Of a stretch of DNA of 64,000 nucleotides, positions 56,182-64,000 are shown piece by piece (the stretch's first letter is position 1; every line of letters begins with the position of its first letter). Position numbers and translations under genes: made by a program. The stretch is from Candidatus Kapaibacterium sp. Its GTDB lineage: Bacteria > Bacteroidota > Ignavibacteria > Kapaibacteriales > UBA4661. The notes beneath the pieces are model-generated. The model saw only the letters and a program-made list of their open reading frames with translations. It was not told where the DNA came from and searched no databases. The DNA is taken from the NCBI GenBank assembly GCA_025455065.1, contig JALONG010000007.1, positions 1-64,000 on the forward strand. The letters run 5' to 3'.

Positions 56182-57123
56182 TCAAAGGCTCATTATCTGA
56201 CGAAAAGCATCGTCCAATACTGTTGGTTGCCAATTTCCATTGAGTGCTGCGTGGAGTTTGCCGGAGTACAAGGAAACATCGCGTACTCGTGTTGTGTAAT
56301 TCGGCACATCGTTCATACTGCAAGCAATGATACCGTTTTTGTCCACATTCGCTATGGCACAGTACCGCTCCACAAAACTCACACGGTCAATGCGCTCCCC
56401 CCCGCCGCAATGATAGATTTCACCGTATTTTTCCAACTCAATAAGTTGAAGAATTGCCTCGGCAATATCGGGAATATATGCCGGAGTGCGAAATTGGTCG
56501 GTAAATAGTGTTGTTGTTTTGCCGCTTGTGAGCAAATTTACGGCAAAATGCGGAAAACCGTTTGCCCACGCCACACCACGCCCAAACATCAGCGATGTGC
56601 GAAGAATTATCCAGCGTTCATACTGTTTGTTTGCGTAGGTGCGCTCAAAAAAAATCTGCTCCGCGCTCATTTTCGTTTTTCCATACACAATACGCGCATC
56701 CGGCGTGTCAGATTCTGTATAAAAGCCGTCTTTGAGAGTGTTTTTGTCACCGTTAAAGACTAAATCCGTCGAAAGCAGCACAAGCGGAATATCCAGCACT
56801 GAAGCGCTGTTTGCAATGTTGTGCGTTCCAATTACATTCACTGCGTGAGCCACCTCCGATTGCTGTTCGCAGGTCATTGGTGCGGAGAGTGCTGCGGCGT
56901 GGATAATCATTGTGGGTGTCGTCTTTTCCAATGCAGCCTGAATTGATGCGGTATTCAGCACATCAAGCGGAATAATTGACCCTTGTGTTTCCGAAGGATA
57001 CCGTTCAAGAGCCGATGAAGCCTGATGCACGGTCATTCCTCGCTGACGCAAGTATTGTGCGGCGTTCCAGCCGAAAAAGCCCATGCCGCCTGTTATCAAG
57101 ATGCTTTGTTGTTCTTGTTGCAT
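56182..57123 (-). CDS. RmlD-like NAD(P)-dependent sugar-nucleotide reductase/epimerase
   Basis: A 313-residue extended short-chain dehydrogenase. The Rossmann loop is ILITGGMGFFGWNAAQYL, the catalytic YxxxK is IVYGKTKMSAEQIFF (about residue 147) and the Ser/Thr partner is VLLSTDLVFNGDKN. LDVLNTASIQAALEKTTPTMIIHAAALSAP resembles dTDP-4-dehydrorhamnose reductase (RmlD). Substrate unproven; other sugar-nucleotide reductases and SAM-pathway MAT-beta-like proteins have the same signature. It is single, with a transposase remnant directly upstream. Confidence 0.8.
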   Translation of the reverse strand: MQQEQQSILITGGMGFFGWNAAQYLRQRGMTVHQASSALERYPSETQGSIIPLDVLNTASIQAALEKTTPTMIIHAAALSAPMTCEQQSEVAHAVNVIGTHNIANSASVLDIPLVLLSTDLVFNGDKNTLKDGFYTESDTPDARIVYGKTKMSAEQIFFERTYANKQYERWIILRTSLMFGRGVAWANGFPHFAVNLLTSGKTTTLFTDQFRTPAYIPDIAEAILQLIELEKYGEIYHCGGGERIDRVSFVERYCAIANVDKNGIIACSMNDVPNYTTRVRDVSLYSGKLHAALNGNWQPTVLDDAFRQIMSL

Positions 57124-57162
57124 TATAGGGATGTCGCAAAGGTGAGGATTAAAGCAAAACGG

Positions 57163-57400
57163 CTATGATGAGGTCTTCGACCTGACACGAGCGACGGCGA
57201 AGAACCTGTTCCAGCGACTAATACCGCTTCGCCACATCGGGCGTGAAGGCATTCAAGGACAAATAGACATTGGTCAGCGTGGTATCGCCTTGGACTACAA
57301 TGAGTCCAACAAGAATCCCACACACAAGGTGATGCGTTGCAAGCCGCGTAAAGACTGGGCGCAAGGCTGCAAACACCGGAGAGCAAACCGAAAGAAGCAT
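57163..57400 (-). pseudogene. truncated, frameshifted DDE transposase (IS701-like) remnant
   Basis: A start codon at 57400 with an AAAGGA ribosome binding site opens a frame reading ...VFAALRPVFTRLATHHLVCGILVGLIVVQGDTTLTNVYLSL, which resembles the N-terminal region of IS701-type DDE transposases. A stop at 57218 interrupts it right after AKRY. In the next frame the expected continuation WNRFFAVARV (compare YHRFFxRARW) appears and then ends at 57163. The catalytic domain is missing. It is a dead fragment directly upstream of the RmlD-like gene. A plus-strand terminator-like hairpin at 57433-57463 is adjacent. Confidence 0.5.
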
Positions 57401-57432
57401 AGCGAATTCCTTTCAAAGGTTCGTGGTTGAAT

Positions 57433-57463
57433 CCTGAAAGTTCGCGCTTCTTTCGGGTTTTTT
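57433..57463 (+). terminator. intrinsic terminator-like hairpin next to the transposase remnant
   Basis: CCTGAAAG pairs with CTTTCGGG (one G-U) across a 9-nt loop, then TTTTTT. No plus-strand gene is visible upstream, so it may be a leftover of the inserted element that blocks readthrough. Confidence 0.55.
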
Positions 57464-57593
57464 CAAATTTCTTTTGCTTGCACAGAACTGTCAAAACTAC
57501 TGTAAACAGTTACAAAAAAAATTACTTTAGGGTTTTTCTTGTTTAGCCCGTAAACATAGCATCAATCAGGGGATAAATAAGCCATATTATGAT

Positions 57594-57728
57594 CAATAGT
57601 TCGGACATTTTTCAATACGAGTAAGGAAAATTTGCCAAAAGCTGCATAAAACCTCAACTCTTGTCCGAAAATACTTCGCTGTACAAGCCTCATGAAATCT
57701 AGCTTCTTGAAAAATGTCCGAACTATTG
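57594..57728 (+). mobile_element. miniature inverted-repeat element, copy A (135 bp)
   Basis: A 135-bp A/T-rich noncoding element with perfect 22-bp terminal inverted repeats (57594-57615 and 57707-57728; outer end CAATAGTTCGGACATTTTT). The interior holds an imperfect direct repeat around CATAAAACCT. A second, diverged copy of almost the same length is at 62289-62424 in the same orientation. No transposase inside. It lies between the transposase remnant and the 3' end of metX. Confidence 0.8.
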
Positions 57729-57836
57729 TCAAGTATAACAAAGACAAAACAAAGAATTGCTAAAAAAATCTCAACAAAGAGGATATTCCCACAACAGCAT
57801 ATACAACAAACAACTAAGAGCAATCGAAAATGAAAA

Positions 57837-58883
57837 TTACACCTCCACCCCCAAAAATTCCCTTACAACATCCGTCAGCACAGCAAACTCAATCAAAAAG
57901 CCATCGTGTCCGTAGGGTGAAGTAATTTCGACGTACTCCCCGCCCGGAATATGTTCCGCTAAAAAGCGCTGCTCTTCCGGCGGAAAAAGAATATCTGTTG
58001 AAATGCCCACAACCAGCGTCCGTGCTTGTATCTGCGCTAGTGCTTCTTCCACGCTGCCGCGCCCGCGCCCTACGTTGTGGCTGTCCATGGCTTTCGAGAG
58101 TTGCCAGTAAGAATGAGCATTAAAGCGCTTGGTGAGTTTGTCACCTTGATATGCTTGATACGACGAAGAGCGAAAACCGTCCAATTTGTCGTTGAATGGT
58201 TCTGCTTGTGTTTTCCCAAAAGTTTCGTAATTGCGGTACGACAAAATACCAATGGAACGCGCCGCTTTTAATCCTGCCAAACCAGCATCCAAGCGGTCTT
58301 CAAAAAATGTAGCATCGGCTTCCAAAGCCAAACGCTGCGATTCGTTAAAAGCAATACCCCAAGGAGAATGTTTTGCATTGGTCGCCATCGGAATAATCGT
58401 CTCAAAGACCGTCGGCTCCAAGATTGCCCACTCCAACAGCTGCTGACCACCCATGGAGCCGCCTAAACCGACGAGGATTTTTTCAATGCCGAGTTCTTGA
58501 CGTAGTAGCACGTGCGCTCGCGCCATATCTCGTGTTGTTACCTGCGGAAATGTTCGGAAATAGGGCGTTTCGGTTGTGGGGTTGATGCTTGCCGCGCCCG
58601 AAGAGCCGTAGCACGAACCCAACATATTGGCGCAAACGATGAAGTATTCTGCGGGGTCGAACAAGCGTCCCGCACCAATAAGTCCATCCCACCAGACAGC
58701 CGCATCGGAATTGCCCGTCAGGGCGTGGCAGACCCACACAACGTTGTCCTTTGCGGTGTTCAGTGTGCCGTAGGTGTGATAGGCGATGTCGAGATGCGGC
58801 AGCGTTACGCCATGTTCAAGGGAAAACGGTACTTCAAGGCGCAAGGTTTTATGCGGTGTGGAGATAAATTGTGGCATACTCAT
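57837..58883 (-). CDS. metX: homoserine O-acetyltransferase
   Basis: An alpha/beta-hydrolase-fold acyltransferase activating homoserine with acetyl-CoA for methionine synthesis, 348 residues from the chosen start. The signature NVVWVCHALTGNSDA is followed by VGLGGSMGGQQLLEW (catalytic Ser), a TDILFPPEEQ segment (Asp) and SPYGHDGFLIEF (His). NMLGSCYGSSGAASINP is the oxyanion region. Acetyl- versus succinyl specificity cannot be decided from sequence with certainty. Start at 58883; ATG at 58922 would add 13 residues. metY, encoding the next step, is two genes upstream on the same strand. Confidence 0.93.
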   Translation of the reverse strand: MSMPQFISTPHKTLRLEVPFSLEHGVTLPHLDIAYHTYGTLNTAKDNVVWVCHALTGNSDAAVWWDGLIGAGRLFDPAEYFIVCANMLGSCYGSSGAASINPTTETPYFRTFPQVTTRDMARAHVLLRQELGIEKILVGLGGSMGGQQLLEWAILEPTVFETIIPMATNAKHSPWGIAFNESQRLALEADATFFEDRLDAGLAGLKAARSIGILSYRNYETFGKTQAEPFNDKLDGFRSSSYQAYQGDKLTKRFNAHSYWQLSKAMDSHNVGRGRGSVEEALAQIQARTLVVGISTDILFPPEEQRFLAEHIPGGEYVEITSPYGHDGFLIEFAVLTDVVREFLGVEV

Positions 58884-58992
58884 GGCGTTGTGGTGAAAAA
58901 AGTGGGTATGAACAGAAATCAATCAACAAGCGATATTGACAACAGGGAACGCTGATGAAGCCAATGATTCTTGTGATGAAGATGATTTCTCT

Positions 58993-59088
58993 CTATGTTG
59001 CATTGTAAGATTTGAGACGACGCGAGGCATCATCTTTTATCAATTCAATCATCTGCAATCTGCGTTCTTTTTCGCTGAAATACTCCAT
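58993..59088 (-). CDS. possible small protein, 31 residues
   Basis: A short frame between the DUF1684 gene and metX predicts a highly charged helical peptide (EYFSEKERRLQMIELIKDDA) with start ATG at 59088 and stop TAG. No clear ribosome binding site or family is visible. The gap between the two genes (58923-59118) otherwise holds nothing I can support. Confidence 0.25.
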   Translation of the reverse strand: MEYFSEKERRLQMIELIKDDASRRLKSYNAT

Positions 59089-59118
59089 TGAGATACTGTC
59101 TGATGACGATGATTGATA

Positions 59119-60249
59119 TTAGTGTGTGCCGTTGTCGTCGTGTGGGTGATGCGTTTTCTCACCCGCATCAATTCTCGTTTTCAGCCAATTTACACGCGGT
59201 GGAAGCGGACAAGTTGCAAAGTTCGTAAAGGCGCAGGGTGGATTTTCTGCTTTGTTGAAATCCAGCACCGTTACGCCGTTTTGCGGAAATTCTGCGTAGA
59301 GAAATCGTCCCGCAGGATAGGTCTCGTTTAACCCCTCTTTGCCACTTGTTTCATCGCGGAAATTGATAAAGAGTTTCTTGCCTTCTTGTTCCGCTTCCAG
59401 CGTGTATTGCTTTCCACGCAGCGTAAATGCTAGTGTTCCAATGGCAGTGTGCTTTTCTAAACCGCCCAAGATGTTTTCTATTTCTATCGTTTTCGGTTCT
59501 GCGTAGGGCGTAAAATGAGCCTCCGTGCGAAATTCCGGCTTGACGGGAAACCATGTGCAACCTTTGAAGTTTAACCGCGCCGCACTCGCTTTGTCGCGCA
59601 AACGAATACCGAAGCGCAGTCCCGTTTTGGTTGTCCGCCGCACAACGAACATCGAAAGGTCGCCAATGCTGATAACGTCAGGTCTTGTGCCGTTATCATC
59701 GTCGTAAGCAAGCGTTTGTGAACTGTCTAAAATCGGATTGACAGGCGTACCGTCAGCGCGGGTAATGCTCACTGGCACGGTCGTAACGGGAAAGAAGTGC
59801 AAACGCGGGTTTAGCGTGTCGCCGTCCAGACGCAAGCTACCAAGCGTTGCAGGGGCTTTTTTCGGTAATAACACGTTGCTGGAGGGAATCGTTCCAAGCC
59901 AGTTCTCACCTTGCTTTAGCCAATACAAGCCAGCCACAGCCAACCAACCGTTTTCAGCACGAAGTTTCGCTTCACGGGTTTTGCGCCATTCGGTGATTTC
60001 TGCGGTGTAGTTATTTGGTTGCTTAGTTGCTTGGTTACTTGGTTGCTTGGTGTTTGGTTGCTTTGGGCTTGGTTGTTTAGTTGCTTGGGGAAGCGAGGGT
60101 GTGGGAATGTGGCTGGTTGTGTGCGTATGGGCATTACTTGTGTGCGCACGCAAAAACGCCGTTGCTCCTGCCAAAACAAGAACAACAGCGCATAATTCAA
60201 GAAAAACGCTGGATGGTATCACAGAGGTACATCGCTGAAGATGGAACAT
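59119..60249 (-). CDS. DUF1684 exported protein
   Basis: A 376-residue protein. An N-terminal signal/anchor (FLELCAVVLVLAGATAFLRA) is followed by a low-complexity K/Q/P/N linker (about residues 45-75) encoded by short TTGGTTGCTT-type DNA repeats. The DUF1684 domain begins ITEWRKTREAKLRAENGWLAVAGLYWLKQGENWLG and ends with the diagnostic FNKAENPPCAFTNFATCPLPPRVNWL and AGEK. The family is widespread and its activity unknown. It lies between metY and metX, on the same strand, with a strong hairpin between metY and itself. Confidence 0.85.
   Translation of the reverse strand: MFHLQRCTSVIPSSVFLELCAVVLVLAGATAFLRAHTSNAHTHTTSHIPTPSLPQATKQPSPKQPNTKQPSNQATKQPNNYTAEITEWRKTREAKLRAENGWLAVAGLYWLKQGENWLGTIPSSNVLLPKKAPATLGSLRLDGDTLNPRLHFFPVTTVPVSITRADGTPVNPILDSSQTLAYDDDNGTRPDVISIGDLSMFVVRRTTKTGLRFGIRLRDKASAARLNFKGCTWFPVKPEFRTEAHFTPYAEPKTIEIENILGGLEKHTAIGTLAFTLRGKQYTLEAEQEGKKLFINFRDETSGKEGLNETYPAGRFLYAEFPQNGVTVLDFNKAENPPCAFTNFATCPLPPRVNWLKTRIDAGEKTHHPHDDNGTH
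60020..60090. repeat. short degenerate TTGGTTGCTT repeats inside the DUF1684 gene
   Basis: About seven imperfect copies of a TTGGTTGCTTxG unit encode the KQPxxKQPNxKQPSNQATKQP linker. Such tracts are prone to slippage, so the linker length is likely to vary between strains. Confidence 0.6.
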
Positions 60250-60268
60250 AAAGTGTAGTTTTCATCAA

Positions 60269-60300
60269 GCGAGACCCTCAATAAGAATTGAGAGCCTCGC
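60269..60300 (-). other. 14-bp hairpin between metY and the DUF1684 gene
   Basis: A perfect 14-bp stem with a 4-nt loop (60269-60282 with 60287-60300, two G-U pairs when transcribed on the minus strand). No U-tract follows, so it may stabilise or process the mRNA rather than terminate it. Confidence 0.7.
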
Positions 60301-60329
60301 AGGGTAGAAATAGTTGGAATTTTCAGATT

Positions 60330-61682
<1,353 letters not shown>

Positions 61683-61746
61683 TTACTAAAAACGTTGTGA
61701 ATAAAAGAAGAATTGTTGTTATCTAGATTGATATTTGCGTCACATG

Positions 61747-61787
61747 AAAAACAAAAAGCCGTTCCCACGTGGAAGTGAGAACGGCTT
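61747..61787 (-). terminator. intrinsic terminator in the metY leader (attenuator)
   Basis: A 13-bp stem (61787-61775 with 61768-61756, one G-U pair) and 6-nt loop, then UUUGUUUUU, about 95 nt before the metY start. Its 5' arm and loop can also pair with 61852-61841 (GTGAGAA with TTCTCAC, CACGT with ACGTG, 4-nt bulge), an exclusive antiterminator. Together with the Met/Cys leader peptide this indicates attenuation. Confidence 0.85.
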
Positions 61788-61821
61788 GTATCAAAGTTTC
61801 GATGAAATTTCGTATTCGATT

Positions 61822-61905
61822 CTATGAAGGAAGCAACACATTCTCACACGTGCCACGCATACAGCAGCACATCATCATGCACATTTGCATCATGACGGGT
61901 TTCAT
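61822..61905 (-). CDS. Met/Cys-rich leader peptide of metY
   Basis: A 27-codon frame (ATG 61905, stop TAG at 61822-61824) just upstream of the attenuator terminator. Eight codons are Met (positions 1, 5, 6, 8, 10, 11, 12, 16) and five are Cys (9, 13, 14, 15, 20), packed between codons 5 and 20. The composition fits a leader peptide whose translation senses charged tRNA-Met and tRNA-Cys. An in-frame ATG at 61950 would add 15 codons. No strong ribosome binding site is visible for either start, as is common in this lineage. The stop is about 35 nt before the terminator stem. Confidence 0.7.
   Translation of the reverse strand: MKPVMMQMCMMMCCCMRGTCENVLLPS
61841..61852 (-). promoter_or_regulatory. 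candidate antiterminator strand in the metY leader
   Basis: CACGTGTGAGAA at the end of the Met/Cys codon run is complementary to the 5' arm and loop of the downstream terminator (61781-61766), giving 12 base pairs with a 4-nt bulge. Stalling in the early Met/Cys codons would leave it free. Confidence 0.6.
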
Positions 61906-61999
61906 GCTGTTGTTGCTTGTCGCAGCGATATGGAATTGTGTTGGGTGCATCAAAAATTGATGGTATCGTAACGGATGATTGTGGTCATTGTTGTTGATT

Positions 62000-62021
62000 A
62001 TTGCGAACCAACTTTCGCAAT
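62000..62021 (-). promoter_or_regulatory. dyad overlapping the metY promoter start region
   Basis: ATTGCGAA and TTCGCAAT form a perfect 8-bp inverted repeat with a 6-nt loop, overlapping the last bases of the -10 and the predicted start. It could be an operator or a 5'-end stabilising hairpin. Confidence 0.5.
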
Positions 62022-62047
62022 GTACAAATCGTTTTTTGCAAAGTCAA
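62019..62047 (-). promoter_or_regulatory. metY leader promoter
   Basis: TTGACT, 17 bp, TACATT on the minus strand. The predicted start near 62012 gives a ~360-nt leader. The same TTGACT-N17-TAxATT arrangement precedes leuA. Confidence 0.75.
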
Positions 62048-62288
62048 GTGTCGAGCAAAAATATTTTCACGCGGAGTGAAATTTCGCTTCGAGAATTATG
62101 GTCGAAAATTCAGTATTCGTGCGCTTTCAGAAAGACTTACACAAAAAATGATTTGGATTGATTATTTTGCCTAAGTACACAACAAAATTTTGATAGCATC
62201 ACGAAGTTCATCGTATGCTTTCTGTGAAGGAAGATTGAATGCGGCTTTGTGCATAAACTCTACGCCATAAGTACATCGTTATATTTAA

Positions 62289-62424
62289 CAATAGTCTGGA
62301 CATTTTTGCTACGGTCCTCTGAAAATTTTGCTGGAAGCCGTATAAAACCTCAATTTCGAGTAAAAAACAACGTGGCTTGAAACCCGCATAAAACCTAGGC
62401 TCTTCAAAAATGCCCAGACTATTG
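62289..62424 (+). mobile_element. miniature inverted-repeat element, copy B (136 bp)
   Basis: A 136-bp relative of copy A (57594-57728), in the same orientation. The outer terminal repeats (CAATAGTCTGGACATTTTT and its near-complement) match, and GAAAATTT and CATAAAACCTCAA blocks line up in the interior. By eye about two thirds of positions agree. Terminal repeats here are imperfect (two mismatches), so it looks older. It lies between the metY promoter and the lipoprotein gene. Confidence 0.7.
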
Positions 62425-62515
62425 AATCAACATAGTTTCAAAGAAGAAAAGGTTGTTGCTTCTGTTGAATCATAATAACATTTCAAATACAACCAGAATC
62501 AAAAAGAGGTATGAG

Positions 62516-62911
62516 ATGAAAAAGTGCTTTGCTATCGTACTTTTTGCTGCTGTAATGTCAATGTCGTTAAGCAGCTGCGCAACTGTGTTCAAAGGTAGTT
62601 TGAGTGCTGCTCGTCTTGTTGGTGTCAAAAAGGGAGAGCAGGTTGAGGTACTCAAAGATGGCGCAACAATGCCTATCGAAACACGAGGGGAGGAGCAATT
62701 TGTTAAACTGCCTGCCCAAAGTTCTCACATTGTGGTTGTCAAATACAAAGGTCAAGAGAAAAAACTCCAAACAAATCAGGTTCTTGGAGGCGGATGGTTG
62801 ATATTGGATATACTTCTGGGAGGACTGATAGGTGTTATTGTTGATGCCGCAACAGGTAATTGGAATGAATTGTCCGACTTGTTTGTGGAATCACCAACAC
62901 CCGGTCAATAG
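62516..62911 (+). CDS. small lipoprotein with glycine-rich C-terminal hydrophobic segment
   Basis: A 131-residue lipoprotein; the lipobox LSSC follows a typical signal (MKKCFAIVLFAAVMSMS). A short domain with a VLKDGATMPIETRGEEQFVKLP stretch leads to a hydrophobic GGGWLILDILLGGLIGVIVDAATGNWNEL tail. This tail pattern is shared by a loosely defined family of small Gram-negative lipoproteins of unknown role. The ribosome binding site (AAAGAGG) and start at 62516 are clear; an upstream ATG at 62453 lacks a signal. Confidence 0.75.
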   Translation: MKKCFAIVLFAAVMSMSLSSCATVFKGSLSAARLVGVKKGEQVEVLKDGATMPIETRGEEQFVKLPAQSSHIVVVKYKGQEKKLQTNQVLGGGWLILDILLGGLIGVIVDAATGNWNELSDLFVESPTPGQ

Positions 62912-62926
62912 CCTTCAGCAATAGAG

Positions 62927-62956
62927 AGCCGTCAAGAATTTGGCGGCTTTTACTTT
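62927..62956 (+). terminator. terminator of the small lipoprotein gene
   Basis: AGCCGTCAA pairs with TTGGCGGCT (one G-U) across a 4-nt loop, followed by TTTTACTTT, 15 bp after the stop codon. Confidence 0.75.
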
Positions 62957-63317
62957 AAGTTTGGTGCATCCCGCCTGGTGCCCACCGAACTTGTCGCTTT
63001 CGGCGACGGGAAAGTTGTTGGCTTGTGTTCGGGCGTGCTGCTCCTTTACAACCGTTGTTTCGGTTCAACCATTCCACCCATTTCATTTCCTGCGCCAGAG
63101 CGGAGAATTCCGTGTGAGAAGCAGTAACCTTCACCAACGTCGAGCAATCTCGTAAGCAGGTTTACGATGAGGTAAAAAATATTGACTACACACTACTGTG
63201 GGAAACAATAACGTCACCGTATCAAGGGTAATTCTTATAGCAGCACGTGGGGAGTGCTCTGACGATGAAATCAACAGAACAACAATCCCCACACACCGAA
63301 GAGATACCGAAGGGCAA
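62957..63317. other. intergenic stretch without a supported gene
   Basis: This 361-bp stretch lies between the lipoprotein terminator and the 3' end of the PaaN-like gene. The short frames in it (up to about 70 codons) have unnatural composition and no start context. It is GC-richer than neighbouring intergenic DNA, so a decayed gene is possible, but no family is recognisable. Confidence 0.4.
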
Positions 63318-64000
63318 TCACGCCACTTCCCTAGCTCCAATCACATTAAATCTGCTTGCCACAAATGCAGCATCGGCAAAGGACGCATTGCCCGCAGGAT
63401 TAGCACCTGCACCGTGAAAATCGCTAAACGCCGATGATTGGTTCACGAAAATTCCGCCCACGTAGTTAAAGGCAACAGGCGCTTTTCCTTCGTAGATAAT
63501 TGCTGCTTCCGCTTGTTCACGCTCCGCAGCATCGGTCGTATAAACCAGCGTTGTCAGAGCGCCTTTGTGCTTCAAACTCCGCAAAAGCAGGTGCAGACTG
63601 TGGTCAAAGCCGTCGGTCGGAATAAGAAAACTAATCGGTCCAAACCACTCATTTTCGTAAATCTCACTTTGCGGCACTTCTGCCTGCAACAACAGTGGTG
63701 ATGCCGTCCGTGCATTCGGGAAACCGCCTTGTGCAACAGGCTCGGAATCCCGCACAACCTTGATTCCAAGCGCTTTTGCTTTCTGCACACGCTCGAATGT
63801 TACCGTGCTTTGGATGCTGCCTGTGATAGAAGCCATTTTGGGATTGGTAACAAGCGCATCAATTTTGGCTGCAAAGCGCGTTGCGACTTCATCGAAGGGA
63901 ATCACAGTATCGCCTTCTTTGACACCGTTTTTGTTGATGAAAAAATTCTGTGATGTCGTACACATTTGCCCACTGTAGAGCGAGAGCGTAAAGGCAAGGT
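63318..64000 (-). CDS. PaaN-like aldehyde dehydrogenase, C-terminal part (runs off the window)
   Basis: The 3' 226 codons of an aldehyde dehydrogenase whose start lies beyond 64000. The frame enters at 64000 as LAFTLSLYSGQMCTTSQN, where the Cys is the catalytic nucleophile of the family. It continues FFINKNGVKEGDTVIPFDEVATRFAAKI, then EIYENEWFGPISFLIPTDGF (substrate/NAD region) and YVGGIFVNQSSAFSDFHGAGANPAGNASFADAAFV. This matches phenylacetic-acid-degradation protein PaaN-type dehydrogenases better than standard ALDHs. In phenylacetate catabolism PaaN/PaaZ-like enzymes oxidise the ring-opened aldehyde. No other paa gene is in the window. Confidence 0.75.
   Translation of the reverse strand, partial: LAFTLSLYSGQMCTTSQNFFINKNGVKEGDTVIPFDEVATRFAAKIDALVTNPKMASITGSIQSTVTFERVQKAKALGIKVVRDSEPVAQGGFPNARTASPLLLQAEVPQSEIYENEWFGPISFLIPTDGFDHSLHLLLRSLKHKGALTTLVYTTDAAEREQAEAAIIYEGKAPVAFNYVGGIFVNQSSAFSDFHGAGANPAGNASFADAAFVASRFNVIGAREVA

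Noticed and set aside
57123-57494. A 123-codon minus-strand frame across the transposase remnant
   Set aside because: The competing frame (start 57400) is the one that resembles a transposase; this longer one has an odd Cys/Ser/Arg-rich composition and no family.
58923-59118. SAM riboswitch upstream of metX
   Set aside because: No core helices or terminator fit a known SAM aptamer in this 196-nt gap.
61769-61960. Plus-strand 63-codon frame opposite the metY leader
   Set aside because: It is antisense to the Met/Cys leader peptide and terminator and has no ribosome binding site or family resemblance.

Overview
The window looks like chromosome of a Gram-negative bacterium from the Bacteroidota/Chlorobiota-Ignavibacteria-Kapabacteria assemblage. 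Three things suggest this: two very large secreted proteins end in type IX secretion (Por) sorting domains, several enzymes are of Bacteroidota-type families (heterodimeric-type lycopene cyclase, PafA-like phosphatase, dimeric glycyl-tRNA synthetase), and many genes lack a clear Shine-Dalgarno sequence. The exact phylum is inference. Coding density is high. Apart from two small transposase remnants and a pair of miniature inverted-repeat elements there is no sign of a prophage or large island.

Layout. 1-8.3 kb: lycopene cyclase, glyS and a 1901-residue repetitive surface protein. 8.5-11.7 kb: two thioredoxin-fold proteins and a PafA-like phosphatase. 12-15.8 kb: a hypothetical gene, an Rpn/PD-(D/E)XK-type protein, ilvA and a hicBA toxin-antitoxin pair. 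15.9-27 kb: leuA with a structured leader, an OmpA-family protein, a 31-bp-arm inverted repeat, a T9SS beta-propeller protein, a GT-C type glycosyltransferase and a membrane protein. 27.3-39.1 kb (+ strand): the translation/RNA cluster rimP-nusA-infB-rbfA-truB-(secreted protein)-ribF-rpsO-pnp. 39.2-50.3 kb (- strand): phosphohexomutase, eno, a lipoprotein, a cysteine-rich GNAT protein with carA, hflX, a pyrimidine nucleoside phosphorylase, clpX and clpP. 50.4-57.1 kb: tig, tRNA-Leu(TAG), a trmH-like methylase, a flippase-like membrane protein, an M20 amidohydrolase, a DUF971 protein and an RmlD-like reductase. 57.1-62.4 kb: a transposase remnant, then metX, a DUF1684 gene and metY, bracketed by two ~135-bp inverted-repeat elements. 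62.5-64 kb: a small lipoprotein and the 3' part of a PaaN-like aldehyde dehydrogenase that runs off the window.

The standout observation is upstream of metY (O-acetylhomoserine sulfhydrylase, - strand). A strong promoter (62019-62047) drives a ~360-nt leader. The leader encodes a short peptide packed with methionine and cysteine codons (61822-61905). A 13-bp intrinsic terminator with a U-tract follows (61747-61787), then metY with a good ribosome binding site. A segment at the end of the Met/Cys run can pair with the terminator's 5' arm as an antiterminator. This has the architecture of a ribosome-mediated attenuator sensing both methionine and cysteine, placed in front of the enzyme that joins sulfur to the homoserine backbone. 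The second major observation is the pair of miniature inverted-repeat elements in direct orientation on either side of the metX-metY segment.
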